NCBI RefSeq assembly: GCF_027943255.1
Contig: NC_072893.1
Coordinates: 117,799,784 to 117,863,783, forward strand
Source: Anastrepha obliqua
Taxonomy: Eukaryota; Arthropoda; Insecta; Diptera; Tephritidae
DNA: 64,000 bases
Reading direction: 5' to 3'
Shown piece by piece: positions 22,180 to 32,284 of the stretch. The position numbers and the translations under genes are program-made. Below the pieces are notes generated by a model. That model was not told where the DNA came from and ran no database searches. It was given only the letters and a program-made list of their open reading frames with translations. Position 1 is the stretch's first letter; the number at the start of each line of letters is the position of its first letter.

Positions 22180-22370
22180 CAGTCGAACCTCAATAAGTCG
22201 AACTTCGATATCTCGAATATTTGATATCTCGAATCAAATTGCTTGGCAATAGCGTTTAGAGTGAGAATTGTGTGTAATTTTTACTTGATATCTCGAACTT
22301 CTATTACTCGAATATCTTGATAACTCGAACAGAATACTTGGCGCCAGCTTTGATAAGTCGAATTTCCGGG
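22180..22370 (+). repeat. Subterminal repeat cluster of the pogo element
   Basis: The consensus GATAWSTCGAAY recurs at close spacing: AATAAGTCGAAC, GATATCTCGAAT, GATATCTCGAAT, GATATCTCGAAC, ATTACTCGAAT, GATAACTCGAAC and GATAAGTCGAAT. The right end (28490-28567) has GATAACTCGAA, GATAGCTCGAT and the terminal GTTCGAGTTATCGAAGTTCG. These are candidate transposase binding sites. Confidence 0.75.
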
Positions 22371-22493
22371 GGAATTCCCTTATTACGTGTTGCTTATTTT
22401 ATAGCAAACAGATGTCAGTAGTTGGGTCGCTGCACTGTTTAAGTCCACAGGTATTTTATTAGTAGTTCTTACGCGAAAATAAACTCTGTTGAC

Positions 22494-23390
22494 ATGTCAT
22501 CAAAACGTTGTTTAAAAGCTTTATCTATTGATGAAAGATTTAAACTAATAAAGGAAGTAGAAATGGGTGCGCGAAAAAAGATTTGGTGTAAAGTATGTTA
22601 TTCCGGCAAATACAGTGTCAACTATTTTAAAAAATAAACAAACGGTTATTACTGCAATCGAAAGTGGTGGAGCAAGTGGGAGTTCAAAGAGACTAAAAAA
22701 GCCAACATACGTAAATGTGGACAAAGCAGTTTTAGAATGGTTTAAATCGGCAAGAACACGGAATTTGCCTATATCCGGAGGATTACTTAAAGAAAAAGCA
22801 CTGGAATTTAGTCAAAAATTAAAACAACCGAATTTCAAGGCAAGCGCTGGTTGGCTTTTTTTTCTAAGATCTGGTATATGTCATAAAAAGGCGTGTGGTG
22901 AGAGTAATGATGTAAGCGAAGAAAACTGTATGAAATGGCAACGTGATGTTTTATCTCATTTATTAGAATGTTATCAAGCACGGGACATATTCAATGCAGA
23001 CGAGACGGGCTTATTCTTTAAATGTCTTCCAGCAGAGAGTTACGTTGATGATTGCCGCAAACATGGATGGATTAGAAAAATTGAAATTACTCTTGATAGG
23101 TAAAAGTAATCAACCCCGCTGTTTTAGAGGTGTTAAATGGTTACATCTCGACTATAAAGCAAATTCAAAGGCGTGGATGACGGGAGCCTTTTTTGAAGAA
23201 TGGCTTCTTAACTTAGACAAACAATTTGGAAAAGCCGGAAGAAATATTCTACTTTTTATTGACAATTGCCCAACCCATTCTAAAGACATCCAACAGAGAT
23301 TAAAGTTTATCAAACTTGCATTTTTTCCCCCGAATATGACATCAAAATTACAACCACTCGATCAAGGTGTCATACAAAATTTAAAATGTC
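22494..23390 (+). pseudogene. Pogo/Tigger transposase, part before the copia insertion
   Basis: The ATG at 22494 starts MSSKRCLKALSIDERFKLIK, the CENP-B/pipsqueak helix-turn-helix. A frameshift near 22565 leads to IPANTVSTILKNK and the second, CENP-B-type DNA-binding domain (VNVDKAVLEWFKSARTRNLP, ISGGLLKEKAL). The DDE core starts at IFNADETGLFFK (first aspartate, about 23000). A deletion with frame change at about 23040 removes the lysine-rich block after CLPAES; the frame then continues ANMDGLEKLKLLLIGKSNQP, LLFIDNCPTHS (second aspartate) and KLQPLDQGVIQNLK (third), with 32 residues between the last two. The reading stops where copia is inserted at 23391 and resumes at 27644. Confidence 0.85.
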
Positions 23391-23579
23391 TGTTACACAA
23401 AAATACAAAGGTTAAAGCAAACAAACAGCTGATTGTGTGCTGTGTTCATTGCTGTGTTCATTGCATCATCTTATTCTTATACTCATATGTAATATACATG
23501 TGTAAAATAAACTGGTTCATTCTATTTTCTCATCTGTAAGCATAAACACACGTTTTTTATTTCCAAGAAAAAGACTACA
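23391..23579 (+). repeat. 5' LTR of copia 1
   Basis: 189 bp, TG...CA ends. Contains a tandem 13-bp duplication (TGCTGTGTTCATT twice near 23440-23465) and AATAAA-like sequence (TAAAATAAACTGG) about 70 bp from its end. Matches the 3' LTR base for base as far as I can see. Confidence 0.95.
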
Positions 23580-23593
23580 GGTTATGGGCCCAG
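23580..23593 (+). promoter_or_regulatory. Primer-binding site of copia 1
   Basis: GGTTATGGGCCCAG begins one base after the 5' LTR. This is the primer site used by Drosophila copia, complementary to an internal fragment of initiator tRNA-Met. Copia 2 has the same motif at 52627-52640. Confidence 0.85.
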
Positions 23594-23653
23594 CGCCTGT
23601 CTAACGCGTGAGAAATAAAATTGAAATTTTCCTGGAATATTGCGGCATTTAAG

Positions 23654-26600
23654 ATGGAAGAAATTAAAATCAACAAGCTTGAAGTTGAGGACGGTTGGAC
23701 CTTATGGAAGTTCCAGATAAAGGTGATGCTTAGAGCTGGTGGCCTATGGGAACTTGTAAGTGGAGCTGTAACGAAACCTGAAGCTGACGGTGAACCTAGA
23801 AAGCAATGGATAAAAGATGATGCAAAGGCGCAGAAAATTCTGGTCGTTTCAATGGGCGAAGCACCGCTGATGCATATTATAAATTGTGAAACTGCTGCTG
23901 CTATGTTTGCTACGCTGGAGAGCGTTTACGAGCAAAAGTCAGATACATCGATTCATTTGCTACAACAACAATTTTTTCAATACGTAAAAAGCGCCGAAGA
24001 CAGCATTGCAATGCATATAGCGAAGTTGCAGAAGATTGCAAGGCAATTAGAAGATCTGGGTGAAAAAATCTCCGAGAATATGCTGGTAACAAAAATTCTA
24101 ATGACATTGCCGGAGCAATATAATCATTTCTTTGCGGCGTGGGAAGCAACAGAGAAAAAGGACCGTACATTGAAAATGCTAACGGCACGCTTGTGTATGG
24201 AAGAATCTAGATTGGGTGTGCAGCCAAATACACAAGGAGCGTTCGTAGCTAATCAAGTTAAAGGTAAAGGCGACAATAAGAAGAAAGGAAAATGTTTCAT
24301 TTGCAAAAAGTTCGGTCATTGGAAACGAGACTGTCCAAATAGAGAAAGTGTTAAAAAATTAGCACATGGTAATGCTTTTGTAAGTGAGGTTATGTTTGTG
24401 CAATCAAACATATCACGTGAGAGCAGTTGGTACATGGACTCTGGTGCTAGCGATCACATGTCTTATCGCAAAGAATGGTTCCATGATTATGTCAAGTTTG
24501 ATACTCCAAAAGATGTTCGCATTGCGGATGGTTCCATAGTGCAAGCATATGGTAGGGGGGATATTCACGTTGAAGCTTATAATGGCAACGTCTGGAACGC
24601 AAAGTACTTGGCTGATGTGCTATATGTACCTGGTATTAAAATGAACTTATTTTCATCCAACGCATGTTTAGACAAAGGTTACTCATTGATAGCGGAGGGC
24701 AACGATTGCTATTTTAAAAAACAGGGCAAAGTGTGCTTACAAGGTCTACGAGAAAATTCGAAATTGTTTAAGCTATTATTGAAGGTTAACGGCGTGGAAG
24801 CTCAGGCGAATTTTAGTGCGAAATCTGAGTCGTTGCAACTTTGGCATGAACGCATGTGTCATCAAGCTAAAGACCATGTGAAGAGCGTACTAACTCAACG
24901 AAGTATTTCTTTTAATAGCAATGATTTTTTTTGTGAGGGATGTGTATTCGGTAAACAGCATCGGATGCCATTCCATGAAAGCAAAAACAGAGCTAATTCG
25001 ATAGGTAAGCTTGTTCACACTGATTTATGCGGCCCTATGCAAGAGATTTCATATGGTGGTGCGCGCTATATGTTGCTATTTCGTGATGATTTTTCAAATT
25101 ATCGATGTGTCTATTGCATAAAGTCAAAAGCAGATGTTGCATTGTTTGTTGAACGGTTTTTAGATAAAGCTGAGGCAGAAACAGGAAAGCGAGTACAGTG
25201 CATCCGTTCCGATAACGGACTAGAGTTCGTCAACAAAGACGTAGCAGAAATATTCAGTAGAAGAAAAGTGGTTCATCAAAAATCAACACCATATACGCCA
25301 GAACACAATGGCCGCGCAGAAAGAGACATGAGAACAATTATCGAAGGTGCACGGTCTATGATTCACGCCAAAGAATTGAGCCTGAAATACTGGGGTGAAG
25401 CAGTGAACAATATCGTGTACACTCTTAATCGGAGTGGTAAATGTCAAGTGGATGGTAAATCACCATTTGAATTGTGGTTTAATAAACAGGCTGACTTGTC
25501 TGTACTTCGAGTTTTTGGATCGGAGGCTTTTGTGCATATACCACAGGAGAAGCGAAGAAAACTTAATGCGAAATCCAAGAAAGGTGTGTTTGTAGGCTAC
25601 GAGGAAAACTGCAAGGGCTATAGGGTTTGGATACCTAATGAAAGAAAAATTGAAGTGTCAAGAGACGTTATAATCAAAGAAACCTGCAAAGAAGCCGCAT
25701 ATGTGCATGAAGAACACGCTGAAGCAGTGGAAGAACCAACTACAAATGCTAACAAACCAGAAACCATAACTGAAAGCTGTGGCAATCACGATAGCGAAGA
25801 TGCAACCAATCAACCGCAGATACGTAGGATCATGACACGTTCGCAAAGAGGAGATATTGAAGGTAAAGCTGCACTAAGCTATGCGTATATTGCTGAAGCA
25901 GATGAGCCGGATTGCTATGTCAAAGCAGTGTCTAGTAACCATTGTGCGCAGTGGAAGCGTGCCATGGATGAGGAGTTTTCATCGTTAATAACAAACCAAA
26001 CCTGGTCCCTGGTAAGTTTGCCTACAGGTAGAACAGCGATTTCTAACAAATGGGTCTACAAAATCAAGCGTGGAAAGGAAGGTGAAATCGAACGTTTTAA
26101 GGCGCGTTTAGTCGCTCGTGGCTTTACGCAAAAGTTTGGTACTGATTACTTCGAGACTTTTAGCCCTGTTGCCAAGTTTACGTCAATTAGAATGATTTTT
26201 GCCATGTCAGTTGAGCTTGACATGATTGTAAAGCAGTTTGATGTGAAGACAGCGTTTCTCTACGGAACTCTAAGCGAGGAGATTTATATGCATCAACCTA
26301 CTGGTTACGAAGATGGAACTGACAAGGTGTGTAAGCTGAACAAAAGTCTTTATGGTTTAAAGCAGGCATCGAGATGTTGGAATCAGAAATTTACTCAGAT
26401 GCTGGAGACTTGTAATCTAAAAGTCAGTGCAGAGGATCCATGCGTTTTTATCGGGAGTTTTAACAGTGCGAAATTAATTCTTGCAATTTATATTGACGAT
26501 GGCATCATAGCAGCGCAATCAACAGAAGCACTTTGTAAGCTGATCGATTATCTCACGAAAGACTTCGACATTAAAGTTTTTGAGTCAATATTTTACCTGG

Positions 26601-27433
26601 GTATGGAAGTTGTCAGGAAATCTGGAAAAATATTTATTCGACAAAAAGCATACGCAACAAAAGTGTTGGAACGATTTGGAATGCTCGACGCCAAGCCCGT
26701 CACAACTCCAGCAGAAGGTGCAAATTTAAACACAGAAAGCAGTCAGCAAGTGCAGTACCCATATCGCGAAGCTGTTGGATCTCTTATGTATTTGTCTACA
26801 GTGACACGACCTGATCTAGCCTATGCGGTGTCGTATGCAAGTCGTTTTCTGGACACTTATACCAGCGAACATATCGTCTTGATAAAGCGAATCTTCAGAT
26901 ATCTACGAGGGACTCTCAGTGAAGGTATTTTATTCAAGAAAATTAATAATTTGTCTTTGACCTGCTTCAGTGATTCGGACTTTGCTGGTGATTTGGGGAC
27001 AAGGCGATCAACTGGAGGTTATGTAATCATGTTATGCGGCGGTCCTATTTCGTGGTCATCAAAAATTCAGCAAACAGTTGCACTCTCAACAACCGAAGCA
27101 GAGTACATGGCCGCTTGTGAGTCAGTAAAAGAACTAATTTGGGTTCGTCGATTATTGGAGGAAATGTCCGGAAATCACACAGTACCAGAACTTTGTTTAG
27201 ACAATCAAAGCGCAATTAAACTGGTGAAGAATCCACAATACCACAAGAGGACCAAACATATTGAGGTCAAATTTCATTTCATCAGAGAGGTGTATGAGAA
27301 CAAAGGCTTCACGCTCAAGTACGTGCCAACAAATACACAGCTGGCGGATATTTTCACGAAGCCTCTAAAGAGTTCAAATTTCAATAATTTTAAGTCACTT
27401 CTGAAAGTTTGTTCATGTTTTGAAAATGAATAA
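23654..27433 (+). CDS. Copia Gag-Pol polyprotein, intact
   Basis: Encodes the structural protein and enzymes for retrotransposition in cytoplasmic particles. The frame opens at a TTG at 23621, but the first ATG is at 23654, giving 1259 residues; I choose this start. Domains in order: Gag (UBN2-like) 1-205; zinc knuckle CX2CX4HX4C at 214-227; protease with D262 in MDSGASDHM; integrase with its HHCC finger (LWHERMCH...CEGC), D457 (HTDLCGP), D520 (RSDNGLEF) and E556 (NGRAERDM), 35 residues between the last two; the GKGY-like VGYEENCKGYRVW; reverse transcriptase from about 790 (WVYKIKRG...ARLVARGFTQ) with YIDD at 946-949; RNase H from about 1100 (SDSDFAGD...STTEAEYMAACE...LDNQSAIKL) ending ADIFTKPL. 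No frameshift or stop. All catalytic residues are present, so the copy may be competent; transcription cannot be judged from sequence. Confidence 0.95.
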   Translation: MEEIKINKLEVEDGWTLWKFQIKVMLRAGGLWELVSGAVTKPEADGEPRKQWIKDDAKAQKILVVSMGEAPLMHIINCETAAAMFATLESVYEQKSDTSIHLLQQQFFQYVKSAEDSIAMHIAKLQKIARQLEDLGEKISENMLVTKILMTLPEQYNHFFAAWEATEKKDRTLKMLTARLCMEESRLGVQPNTQGAFVANQVKGKGDNKKKGKCFICKKFGHWKRDCPNRESVKKLAHGNAFVSEVMFVQSNISRESSWYMDSGASDHMSYRKEWFHDYVKFDTPKDVRIADGSIVQAYGRGDIHVEAYNGNVWNAKYLADVLYVPGIKMNLFSSNACLDKGYSLIAEGNDCYFKKQGKVCLQGLRENSKLFKLLLKVNGVEAQANFSAKSESLQLWHERMCHQAKDHVKSVLTQRSISFNSNDFFCEGCVFGKQHRMPFHESKNRANSIGKLVHTDLCGPMQEISYGGARYMLLFRDDFSNYRCVYCIKSKADVALFVERFLDKAEAETGKRVQCIRSDNGLEFVNKDVAEIFSRRKVVHQKSTPYTPEHNGRAERDMRTIIEGARSMIHAKELSLKYWGEAVNNIVYTLNRSGKCQVDGKSPFELWFNKQADLSVLRVFGSEAFVHIPQEKRRKLNAKSKKGVFVGYEENCKGYRVWIPNERKIEVSRDVIIKETCKEAAYVHEEHAEAVEEPTTNANKPETITESCGNHDSEDATNQPQIRRIMTRSQRGDIEGKAALSYAYIAEADEPDCYVKAVSSNHCAQWKRAMDEEFSSLITNQTWSLVSLPTGRTAISNKWVYKIKRGKEGEIERFKARLVARGFTQKFGTDYFETFSPVAKFTSIRMIFAMSVELDMIVKQFDVKTAFLYGTLSEEIYMHQPTGYEDGTDKVCKLNKSLYGLKQASRCWNQKFTQMLETCNLKVSAEDPCVFIGSFNSAKLILAIYIDDGIIAAQSTEALCKLIDYLTKDFDIKVFESIFYLGMEVVRKSGKIFIRQKAYATKVLERFGMLDAKPVTTPAEGANLNTESSQQVQYPYREAVGSLMYLSTVTRPDLAYAVSYASRFLDTYTSEHIVLIKRIFRYLRGTLSEGILFKKINNLSLTCFSDSDFAGDLGTRRSTGGYVIMLCGGPISWSSKIQQTVALSTTEAEYMAACESVKELIWVRRLLEEMSGNHTVPELCLDNQSAIKLVKNPQYHKRTKHIEVKFHFIREVYENKGFTLKYVPTNTQLADIFTKPLKSSNFNNFKSLLKVCSCFENE

Positions 27434-27454
27434 TCTGATCAATGAAAGTGGAAG

Positions 27455-27643
27455 TGTTACACAAAAATACAAAGGTTAAAGCAAACAAACAGCTGATTGT
27501 GTGCTGTGTTCATTGCTGTGTTCATTGCATCATCTTATTCTTATACTCATATGTAATATACATGTGTAAAATAAACTGGTTCATTCTATTTTCTCATCTG
27601 TAAGCATAAACACACGTTTTTTATTTCCAAGAAAAAGACTACA
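27455..27643 (+). repeat. 3' LTR of copia 1
   Basis: 189 bp and indistinguishable by eye from the 5' LTR. Preceded by the purine run GAAAGTGGAAG (27444-27454), the expected polypurine tract for plus-strand priming. Followed by the target duplication ATGTC. Confidence 0.95.
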
Positions 27644-28275
27644 ATGTCATTATCGTCGCAGAATTTTAAAAAATACTATAAAATGCTTTGAAGTAAACAA
27701 AAATCTTAACATTACATTAATGGACTGTGTTGATGAAATAACTAATGCATGGAATAGCGATATTAAGCCTGAAATCATCTCTAATTGTTTTAGAAAAGCC
27801 GGCTTCGGTCAATATTCTAATGGGAGGAAGAAGATAACATTCCTTTGGATTTCATAAGCGAACGCATAAAAGAAAGGAGTAAAGAAGAAATTCAACTGCG
27901 GAATGAATATGAAGCTTGGCAAAATGTCAAAGGTACAGAAGGTGTCACCTTTAATGATTTTATGCATGTGGATGACGATATTGTTACTTCAGAGTTTCCC
28001 ACAGATAAAGATATTGTGGAGCTATTGGGATCTAAATCCGAATTTGAGCATGATAGCGAAAGTGATATAGAAGATGACTTGCAAGATGATATGCTGCAAC
28101 CAGTTTCAAATGAGCTAGTTGCAAATTTGTTCAAGATTTTGGGGTCATATTTAAAAACCATACAACCGATTCTCTGTACAATGGTTTAAATAATATTGGA
28201 GCTATTTTTGAAGATCATAATAAAAAATCCTCTCGTCAATCCCAAATAACTGACTTTTTTACTTTAAAGGAATGA
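27644..28275 (+). pseudogene. Pogo/Tigger transposase C-terminus with PCNA-binding motif
   Basis: Continues the transposase frame interrupted at 23390 once one copy of the ATGTC duplication is removed: NITLMDCVDEITNAWNSDIK then PEIISNCFRKAGF, the region after the DDE core in Tigger-like proteins. A frame change near 27830 leads to an acidic segment (SEFEHDSESDIEDDLQDDML), and another near 28165 to the end, EDHNKKSSRQSQITDFF and a stop at 28273-28275. QSQITDFF (28237-28260) fits the PIP-box consensus QxxIxxFF. Drosophila pogo transposase is known to bind PCNA by such a motif, so its retention here is consistent with the family. Confidence 0.8.
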
Positions 28276-28569
28276 AAGCTATGCATCTATTCAAACAATG
28301 TTCTTAATTATGTACGTATATATAATTTTAAAATATACACATGCAATATTATATAGCAACTACACATAATTTGTACTGTTTTATCAATAAAATTGTTTGC
28401 TAACCCTTGAGTTTTATGGATTGTTTTATTTTTCCATCAGGTTTTATTTTGTTTATGGATTTTTATGCATGTATGTACATATGTATATTATATTTGATAA
28501 CTCGAAATCTTGATAGCTCGATTTTTTTTTGTGGCATGTCATAGTTCGAGTTATCGAAGTTCGACTGTA

Positions 28570-30769
28570 TTTGTTTTTTTTTTTTGTTTTTGGCTTTCAG
28601 TTTTGGGAAAACACGAAAAAATAACACCTCATTCCCCAGCCGCAAGCAACGGAGCAACAGTAGCAACAAACAACCAGAACACGAACAGCAGGCGTTAAGC
28701 CGAAAAACAAATGTTAACACGATCACTCATTGCTGCTGTTGCTGCTGCTGCTGTAAACCAATTTTAGTACACTTCCCAATAATTACAACAAACTTCCAAA
28801 TGTTGATGAGTTCAAAATTAAAGCATGCGGAGAAAAATAAAACAAAATAAAAAGAAAAAAAAGCTCTACAAACTCGAAGGCATAAATAAATAAATAATAA
28901 ATATGTACATACACATACGTGCACACATTAATCACGGCATCCAATTTCCCTGTTGTGCTTGGTGCGTGTTTTACTGACACAGTTAGCCGTCAGCCAGTCG
29001 TATTCGCATGCGAAGCTTCCCTAACACTTCGTGTACTTACAAATGTGGCTCAAGAAACGTTATTTTCGCTGCATCGCGCTGTGTGCACATACATACATAT
29101 GTGTGTATGTATGTATGTATGTACCCTCATACGGCTTTCTTTCTTTATGCAAAACATGCAAAGAAGTCGACGCTAAGGTGATTTTAAATAGTTTTAGAGT
29201 TTTGGCATAGCTAAATGGCTTGCATACCAAAGATGGTGCTACAAAAAGTGGAGCTCTATCCAAATTTACCAAATCTACTAGACTGTGTAGCCAACTTTGG
29301 TGTAGCTTTTTAATAGCTAACAGTTTGATAGTCGTGTTTTTCTATTATGTGACCAAAGACATTAATTCCTTAGATACATATGTAGAAGTAGATGGTGAAC
29401 TTTCTATGGACTTGCTGCCTATGCGTGCTGGGGACTTTTTATGTCGTTAACAAAGAATTTACGGGGAGTTTACGTCATTACTGAACTGTTAGTGGTTCAT
29501 GGCTGCGCTAATTATACTTTAAAGGTGAGTCCATTAGTGGGGAATATGTGTATTGAGAGCTGCAGCTGAGAGTGGGGAACGTTTTGGAGGGGAAGCTTAA
29601 AGTGCTTTGAAGTAGAAAGAGCGTGGTCTACAGTTAATTTATCTTTTACATGATCTCACGTGTTTAATTGGTTTAACTTTTTTGGCTTACAAGTTAAATA
29701 AAGATGTATCAAGAATGTTAGATTATAAGATTTGCCCATCCAAAGCAAAATTGTGAGAACAACTTTGGCTGCTAATATAGAGCGGACTTGACCAAGGATT
29801 ACAAAATACAAGGAAAAAAGTTTGCGCCTTTCGAATACATTGAGTCATCAGGCTTCAACACAGAATATCGCCAATTCCACCAGAGCAAATTAAGTTAAGT
29901 TGGCTTCAAAAAGGAAATCAAAAAATGTAACGTTTCTGTGGCAAATAGTGAAAGTTTATTCAAATAAATTATTTGCTCTGAAAATCAGATAAATTTTGTC
30001 ACCTCTAAATTTGCATTAATTTTGCAATTTATTCGCCATCAAAAGCAGCGAATTACAAAAATTTAGCAAAAATAAAAGTCTCCACTGATTAAAATCTATT
30101 AAAATGCAAATTAGCAACCGAATCGAATTGGAAAATTAAAATTAGCAAACTGTGAAGAAAACAACCAAATGAGCGCTGATTAATTTTACGCTTTGTAGGT
30201 GCACTAAACGTAAAGAAAGTGACAATGAATCGAGCTAAGAAAGTGGAACCAAAATAGGTCATCGTTGGAGAAAGATTTAGTAAAAATTGAAAAATCGAAA
30301 AAATATAATAATACATTCCTGTAATTGAAGGGATTGAACGGAATTGGAAATATTTACAAAAATTTGATGGAACCAATGCAAGAATTGAAAGAAATAAAAA
30401 GAAAAAATGTTTAATTAAAAAATGGAAGTAAAATATGATAATTAAGAGCAGAATGTAGTGAACTGAAGAAAAGAAAAGAAAAGTGAACTGAAAACTAATT
30501 ACGAGAAGAAAGAAGTTGAAAGAAGAGTGCAGAGAGATGAAGTGAATCGAAGTAATTCGTATAAAGTAAAGTGTACACCACTTTAAGTGAAATGAAAAAT
30601 TAGTAAAATGAGTAAAGAAACTGTTTTTATAAAGGTAAGTTAGACATAAAATGATTTAAACTACTACAAAAAAACTTTATATTTTTATTTCAGCAATACT
30701 AAAGTGACAGTAATTGTGGAATAATTTCTAAAAGTAAGGCAGAGCTGGAACTTTTAGCAAAAAACGAAA
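28570..30769. other. No gene recognised; microsatellites
   Basis: Contains a short (CTG)n run at 28731-28752 and a (TATG)n run near 29097-29122. At 30633 a splice-donor-like GGTAAGTTAG is followed 60 bp later by TTTTTATTTCAG (ending 30694), which would fit a short fly intron, but the flanking frames do not join into a protein. Otherwise featureless. Confidence 0.4.
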
Positions 30770-30774
30770 CTGTG

Positions 30775-31022
30775 ATAAGATTTATAAAATCTCAGAGGAC
30801 AAGATGATGGCTTGGACACGTGTTTGGAATGCCCCAGGGGGAGAACAACTCGAAAGGCAGTTGAATTGCACCCTGATGGAGGCCGGCGAAAAAGGACGCC
30901 CCAGAAAGAGATGACTCGAAGACGTTGAAAATGACCTGCGGCGGTGGAAGGAAGTAGCCTTAGATAGACGCGGGTGGCGGCGAAAGGTTGTGAATGAAGC
31001 AATGGTTTACCAAGGACTGTGA
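30775..31022 (+). pseudogene. LINE reverse-transcriptase protein C-terminal end with (GAA)n tail
   Basis: With small frame changes the plus strand reads a block of the form GHVxRMPxGRTTRKAVELHP, DGGRRKRGRPRKR, then LEDVENDLRRWKEVALDRRG, WRRKVVNEAMVYQGL and a stop at 31020-31022. This is the basic C-terminus common in RTE/CR1-like endonuclease-RT proteins. The coding end is followed at 31025-31053 by (AGA)n/(GAA)n, the simple-repeat 3' tail expected of such LINEs. The copy is 5'-truncated to about 250 bp. Confidence 0.7.
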
Positions 31023-31054
31023 TGCTAAGAAGAAGAAGAAGAAGAAGAAGAAGG

Positions 31055-31510
31055 CAGAGAGTTACTTGACGACGAGCAGCGCTCAGCCTGGCCGACTCAT
31101 CGACTTAATCTGAATTTTCAATCCTTTTGAAATAGTTGCGAAAGTCCTTAAAACTTATTCAAAGAAAGGCACCACATTCTAAAGGGAAACATTCGCAGAA
31201 GTCGCTGAAGTTTCCATTACGACCGGTGTGTCAAAAGTCAGCTGGAGATGTCTGTCGAAAATGTTCACACTAACTCAGAAGCAACAGAAATTGTTTTTAA
31301 ACTTTTAGGCTTTTTTTTGCATTCATGTGGAGCAAGCAGGGACTCATTTATGAATAGGATTCTTGCTAAAGACGAAACTTGGACTCCTCACAATGAACCT
31401 GAGTTGAAGAAGAAGACTATGTAGCGGCAGTGGACCAGAAAAGTGACCGCTACTGCTTTTTGGGGTTTTATAAGGCAGCTTATTTGGTTGATTAAAAAGA
31501 AAAATGTCAG
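31055..31510 (+). pseudogene. Mariner-like (GVQW3-type) transposase relic
   Basis: Degenerate but traceable: LLDDEQRSAWPTHRL (the linker GRESLEDDERPGRP of the family), then FMNRILAKDETWTPHNEPEL (family: FLxRIVTGDETWVHHYEPE, containing the first catalytic aspartate) and TATAFWGF...LIWLI. Multiple stops and frameshifts. It abuts the LINE GAA tail on its left. Confidence 0.6.
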
Positions 31511-31599
31511 ATTATAGCCATGAGAAGTGATGGCTACAGCTTTTCTTGCTGTTCAGAAGACATTTGATTTAGTCGATCATAAGGAAAAAATGTAGATAT

Positions 31600-32008
31600 T
31601 GGGAGAAGATGGAACACACTTTTAGAAGAAGTAGAAAATGATCTCATGGAAAAAACAAAAAAAAAGGGAAATGGAATTTTACGGAATAGAAAAATAGATA
31701 TTTGTTTCTGCAATCGTTTAAATAAAATCTTTTTCCCGCCAGCCACTTCCTCGAATTGCGGATCAAATAGTGTTCTGGGATCTGAGGCAGCCAAGTCTGG
31801 AGAATAGCGGGAGCTTGCGTTTCATGACGGAAAAGGACTTTTTTGAAAATCGCTCGAGTTCCCCGATTCAAAACATAAAGAAGTCCACCGATCTGGCAGA
31901 AACTTTGTGTGTGTTCGTCCAAGAGCTGCTACTAGCTAAACATAACCTCGATACGCGCCAATAGTGCCATCTCACTGACTTTGAAAAAACTTTTTAAACA
32001 ACCCTCGT
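31600..32008 (-). pseudogene. Mariner-like relic on the opposite strand, with one terminal repeat
   Basis: The minus strand reads YSPDLAASDPRTLFDPQFEE then VAGGKKILFKRLQKQ (about 31805-31700), matching the mariner block YSPDLAPSDYxLFxxLKxxLxGKRF. Further upstream in the gene (31810-31960) the frame is degraded. At 31990-32008 the sequence ACGAGGGTTGTTTAAAAAG (minus strand) followed by TA looks like a mariner terminal repeat. The other end is not identifiable. Confidence 0.6.
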
Positions 32009-32284
32009 ATCAATTTTTTTTCTGGTTTGTGTTAAAACTTGAGTACCAGAATCCGACTCTTAGTTGATCCTAAAATTAAAAAAAAAGTATTTTTTTTTCG
32101 CAAAATTTACTGATTATGAAATAAAGTTGCCTATTTCTGACTATTTTGAAAGCTTGGAAAATTTTTTTTTGTAGTATAAATAAATTTTATGAAAGATCTC
32201 AAGTATATTAGTGACGTAGCGAAGAATTAATCTAGAAGAAAAAATATTTTCATATCATATTTCGTTAGGAAGCGTCATATTATA

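Larger units (their letters stand above)
23391..27643 (+). mobile_element. Complete Ty1/copia LTR retrotransposon (copia 1)
   Basis: Two 189-bp LTRs, 23391-23579 and 27455-27643, identical by eye, each starting TGTTACAC and ending GACTACA. Five-bp target duplication ATGTC at 23386-23390 and 27644-27648. Primer site, single Gag-Pol frame and polypurine tract are all present. Identical LTRs plus an open frame indicate a recent insertion. It lies inside, and in the same orientation as, the pogo transposase gene. Confidence 0.96.
22180..28567 (+). mobile_element. Pogo/Tigger DNA transposon split by a copia insertion
   Basis: Left end CAGTCGAACCTCAATAAGTC and right end (reverse-complemented) CAGTCGAACTTCGATAACTC, the pogo/Tigger terminal type, flanked by TA at 22178-22179 and 28568-28569. 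Subtracting the 4253-bp copia and its 5-bp duplication leaves an element of about 2.13 kb. The right end lies just downstream of the transposase C-terminus. Confidence 0.92.

Noticed and set aside
23910..24188. Minus-strand frame inside copia 1
   Set aside because: Shadow of the intact Gag-Pol frame.
23391..27643. Retroviral envelope gene or other virus-like extra frame in the LTR elements
   Set aside because: Pol is followed directly by the polypurine tract and 3' LTR in both copia elements; there is no room for another gene.
30600..30720. Small intron in a short coding gene
   Set aside because: Donor and acceptor strings exist but the joined frame ends within about a dozen codons.
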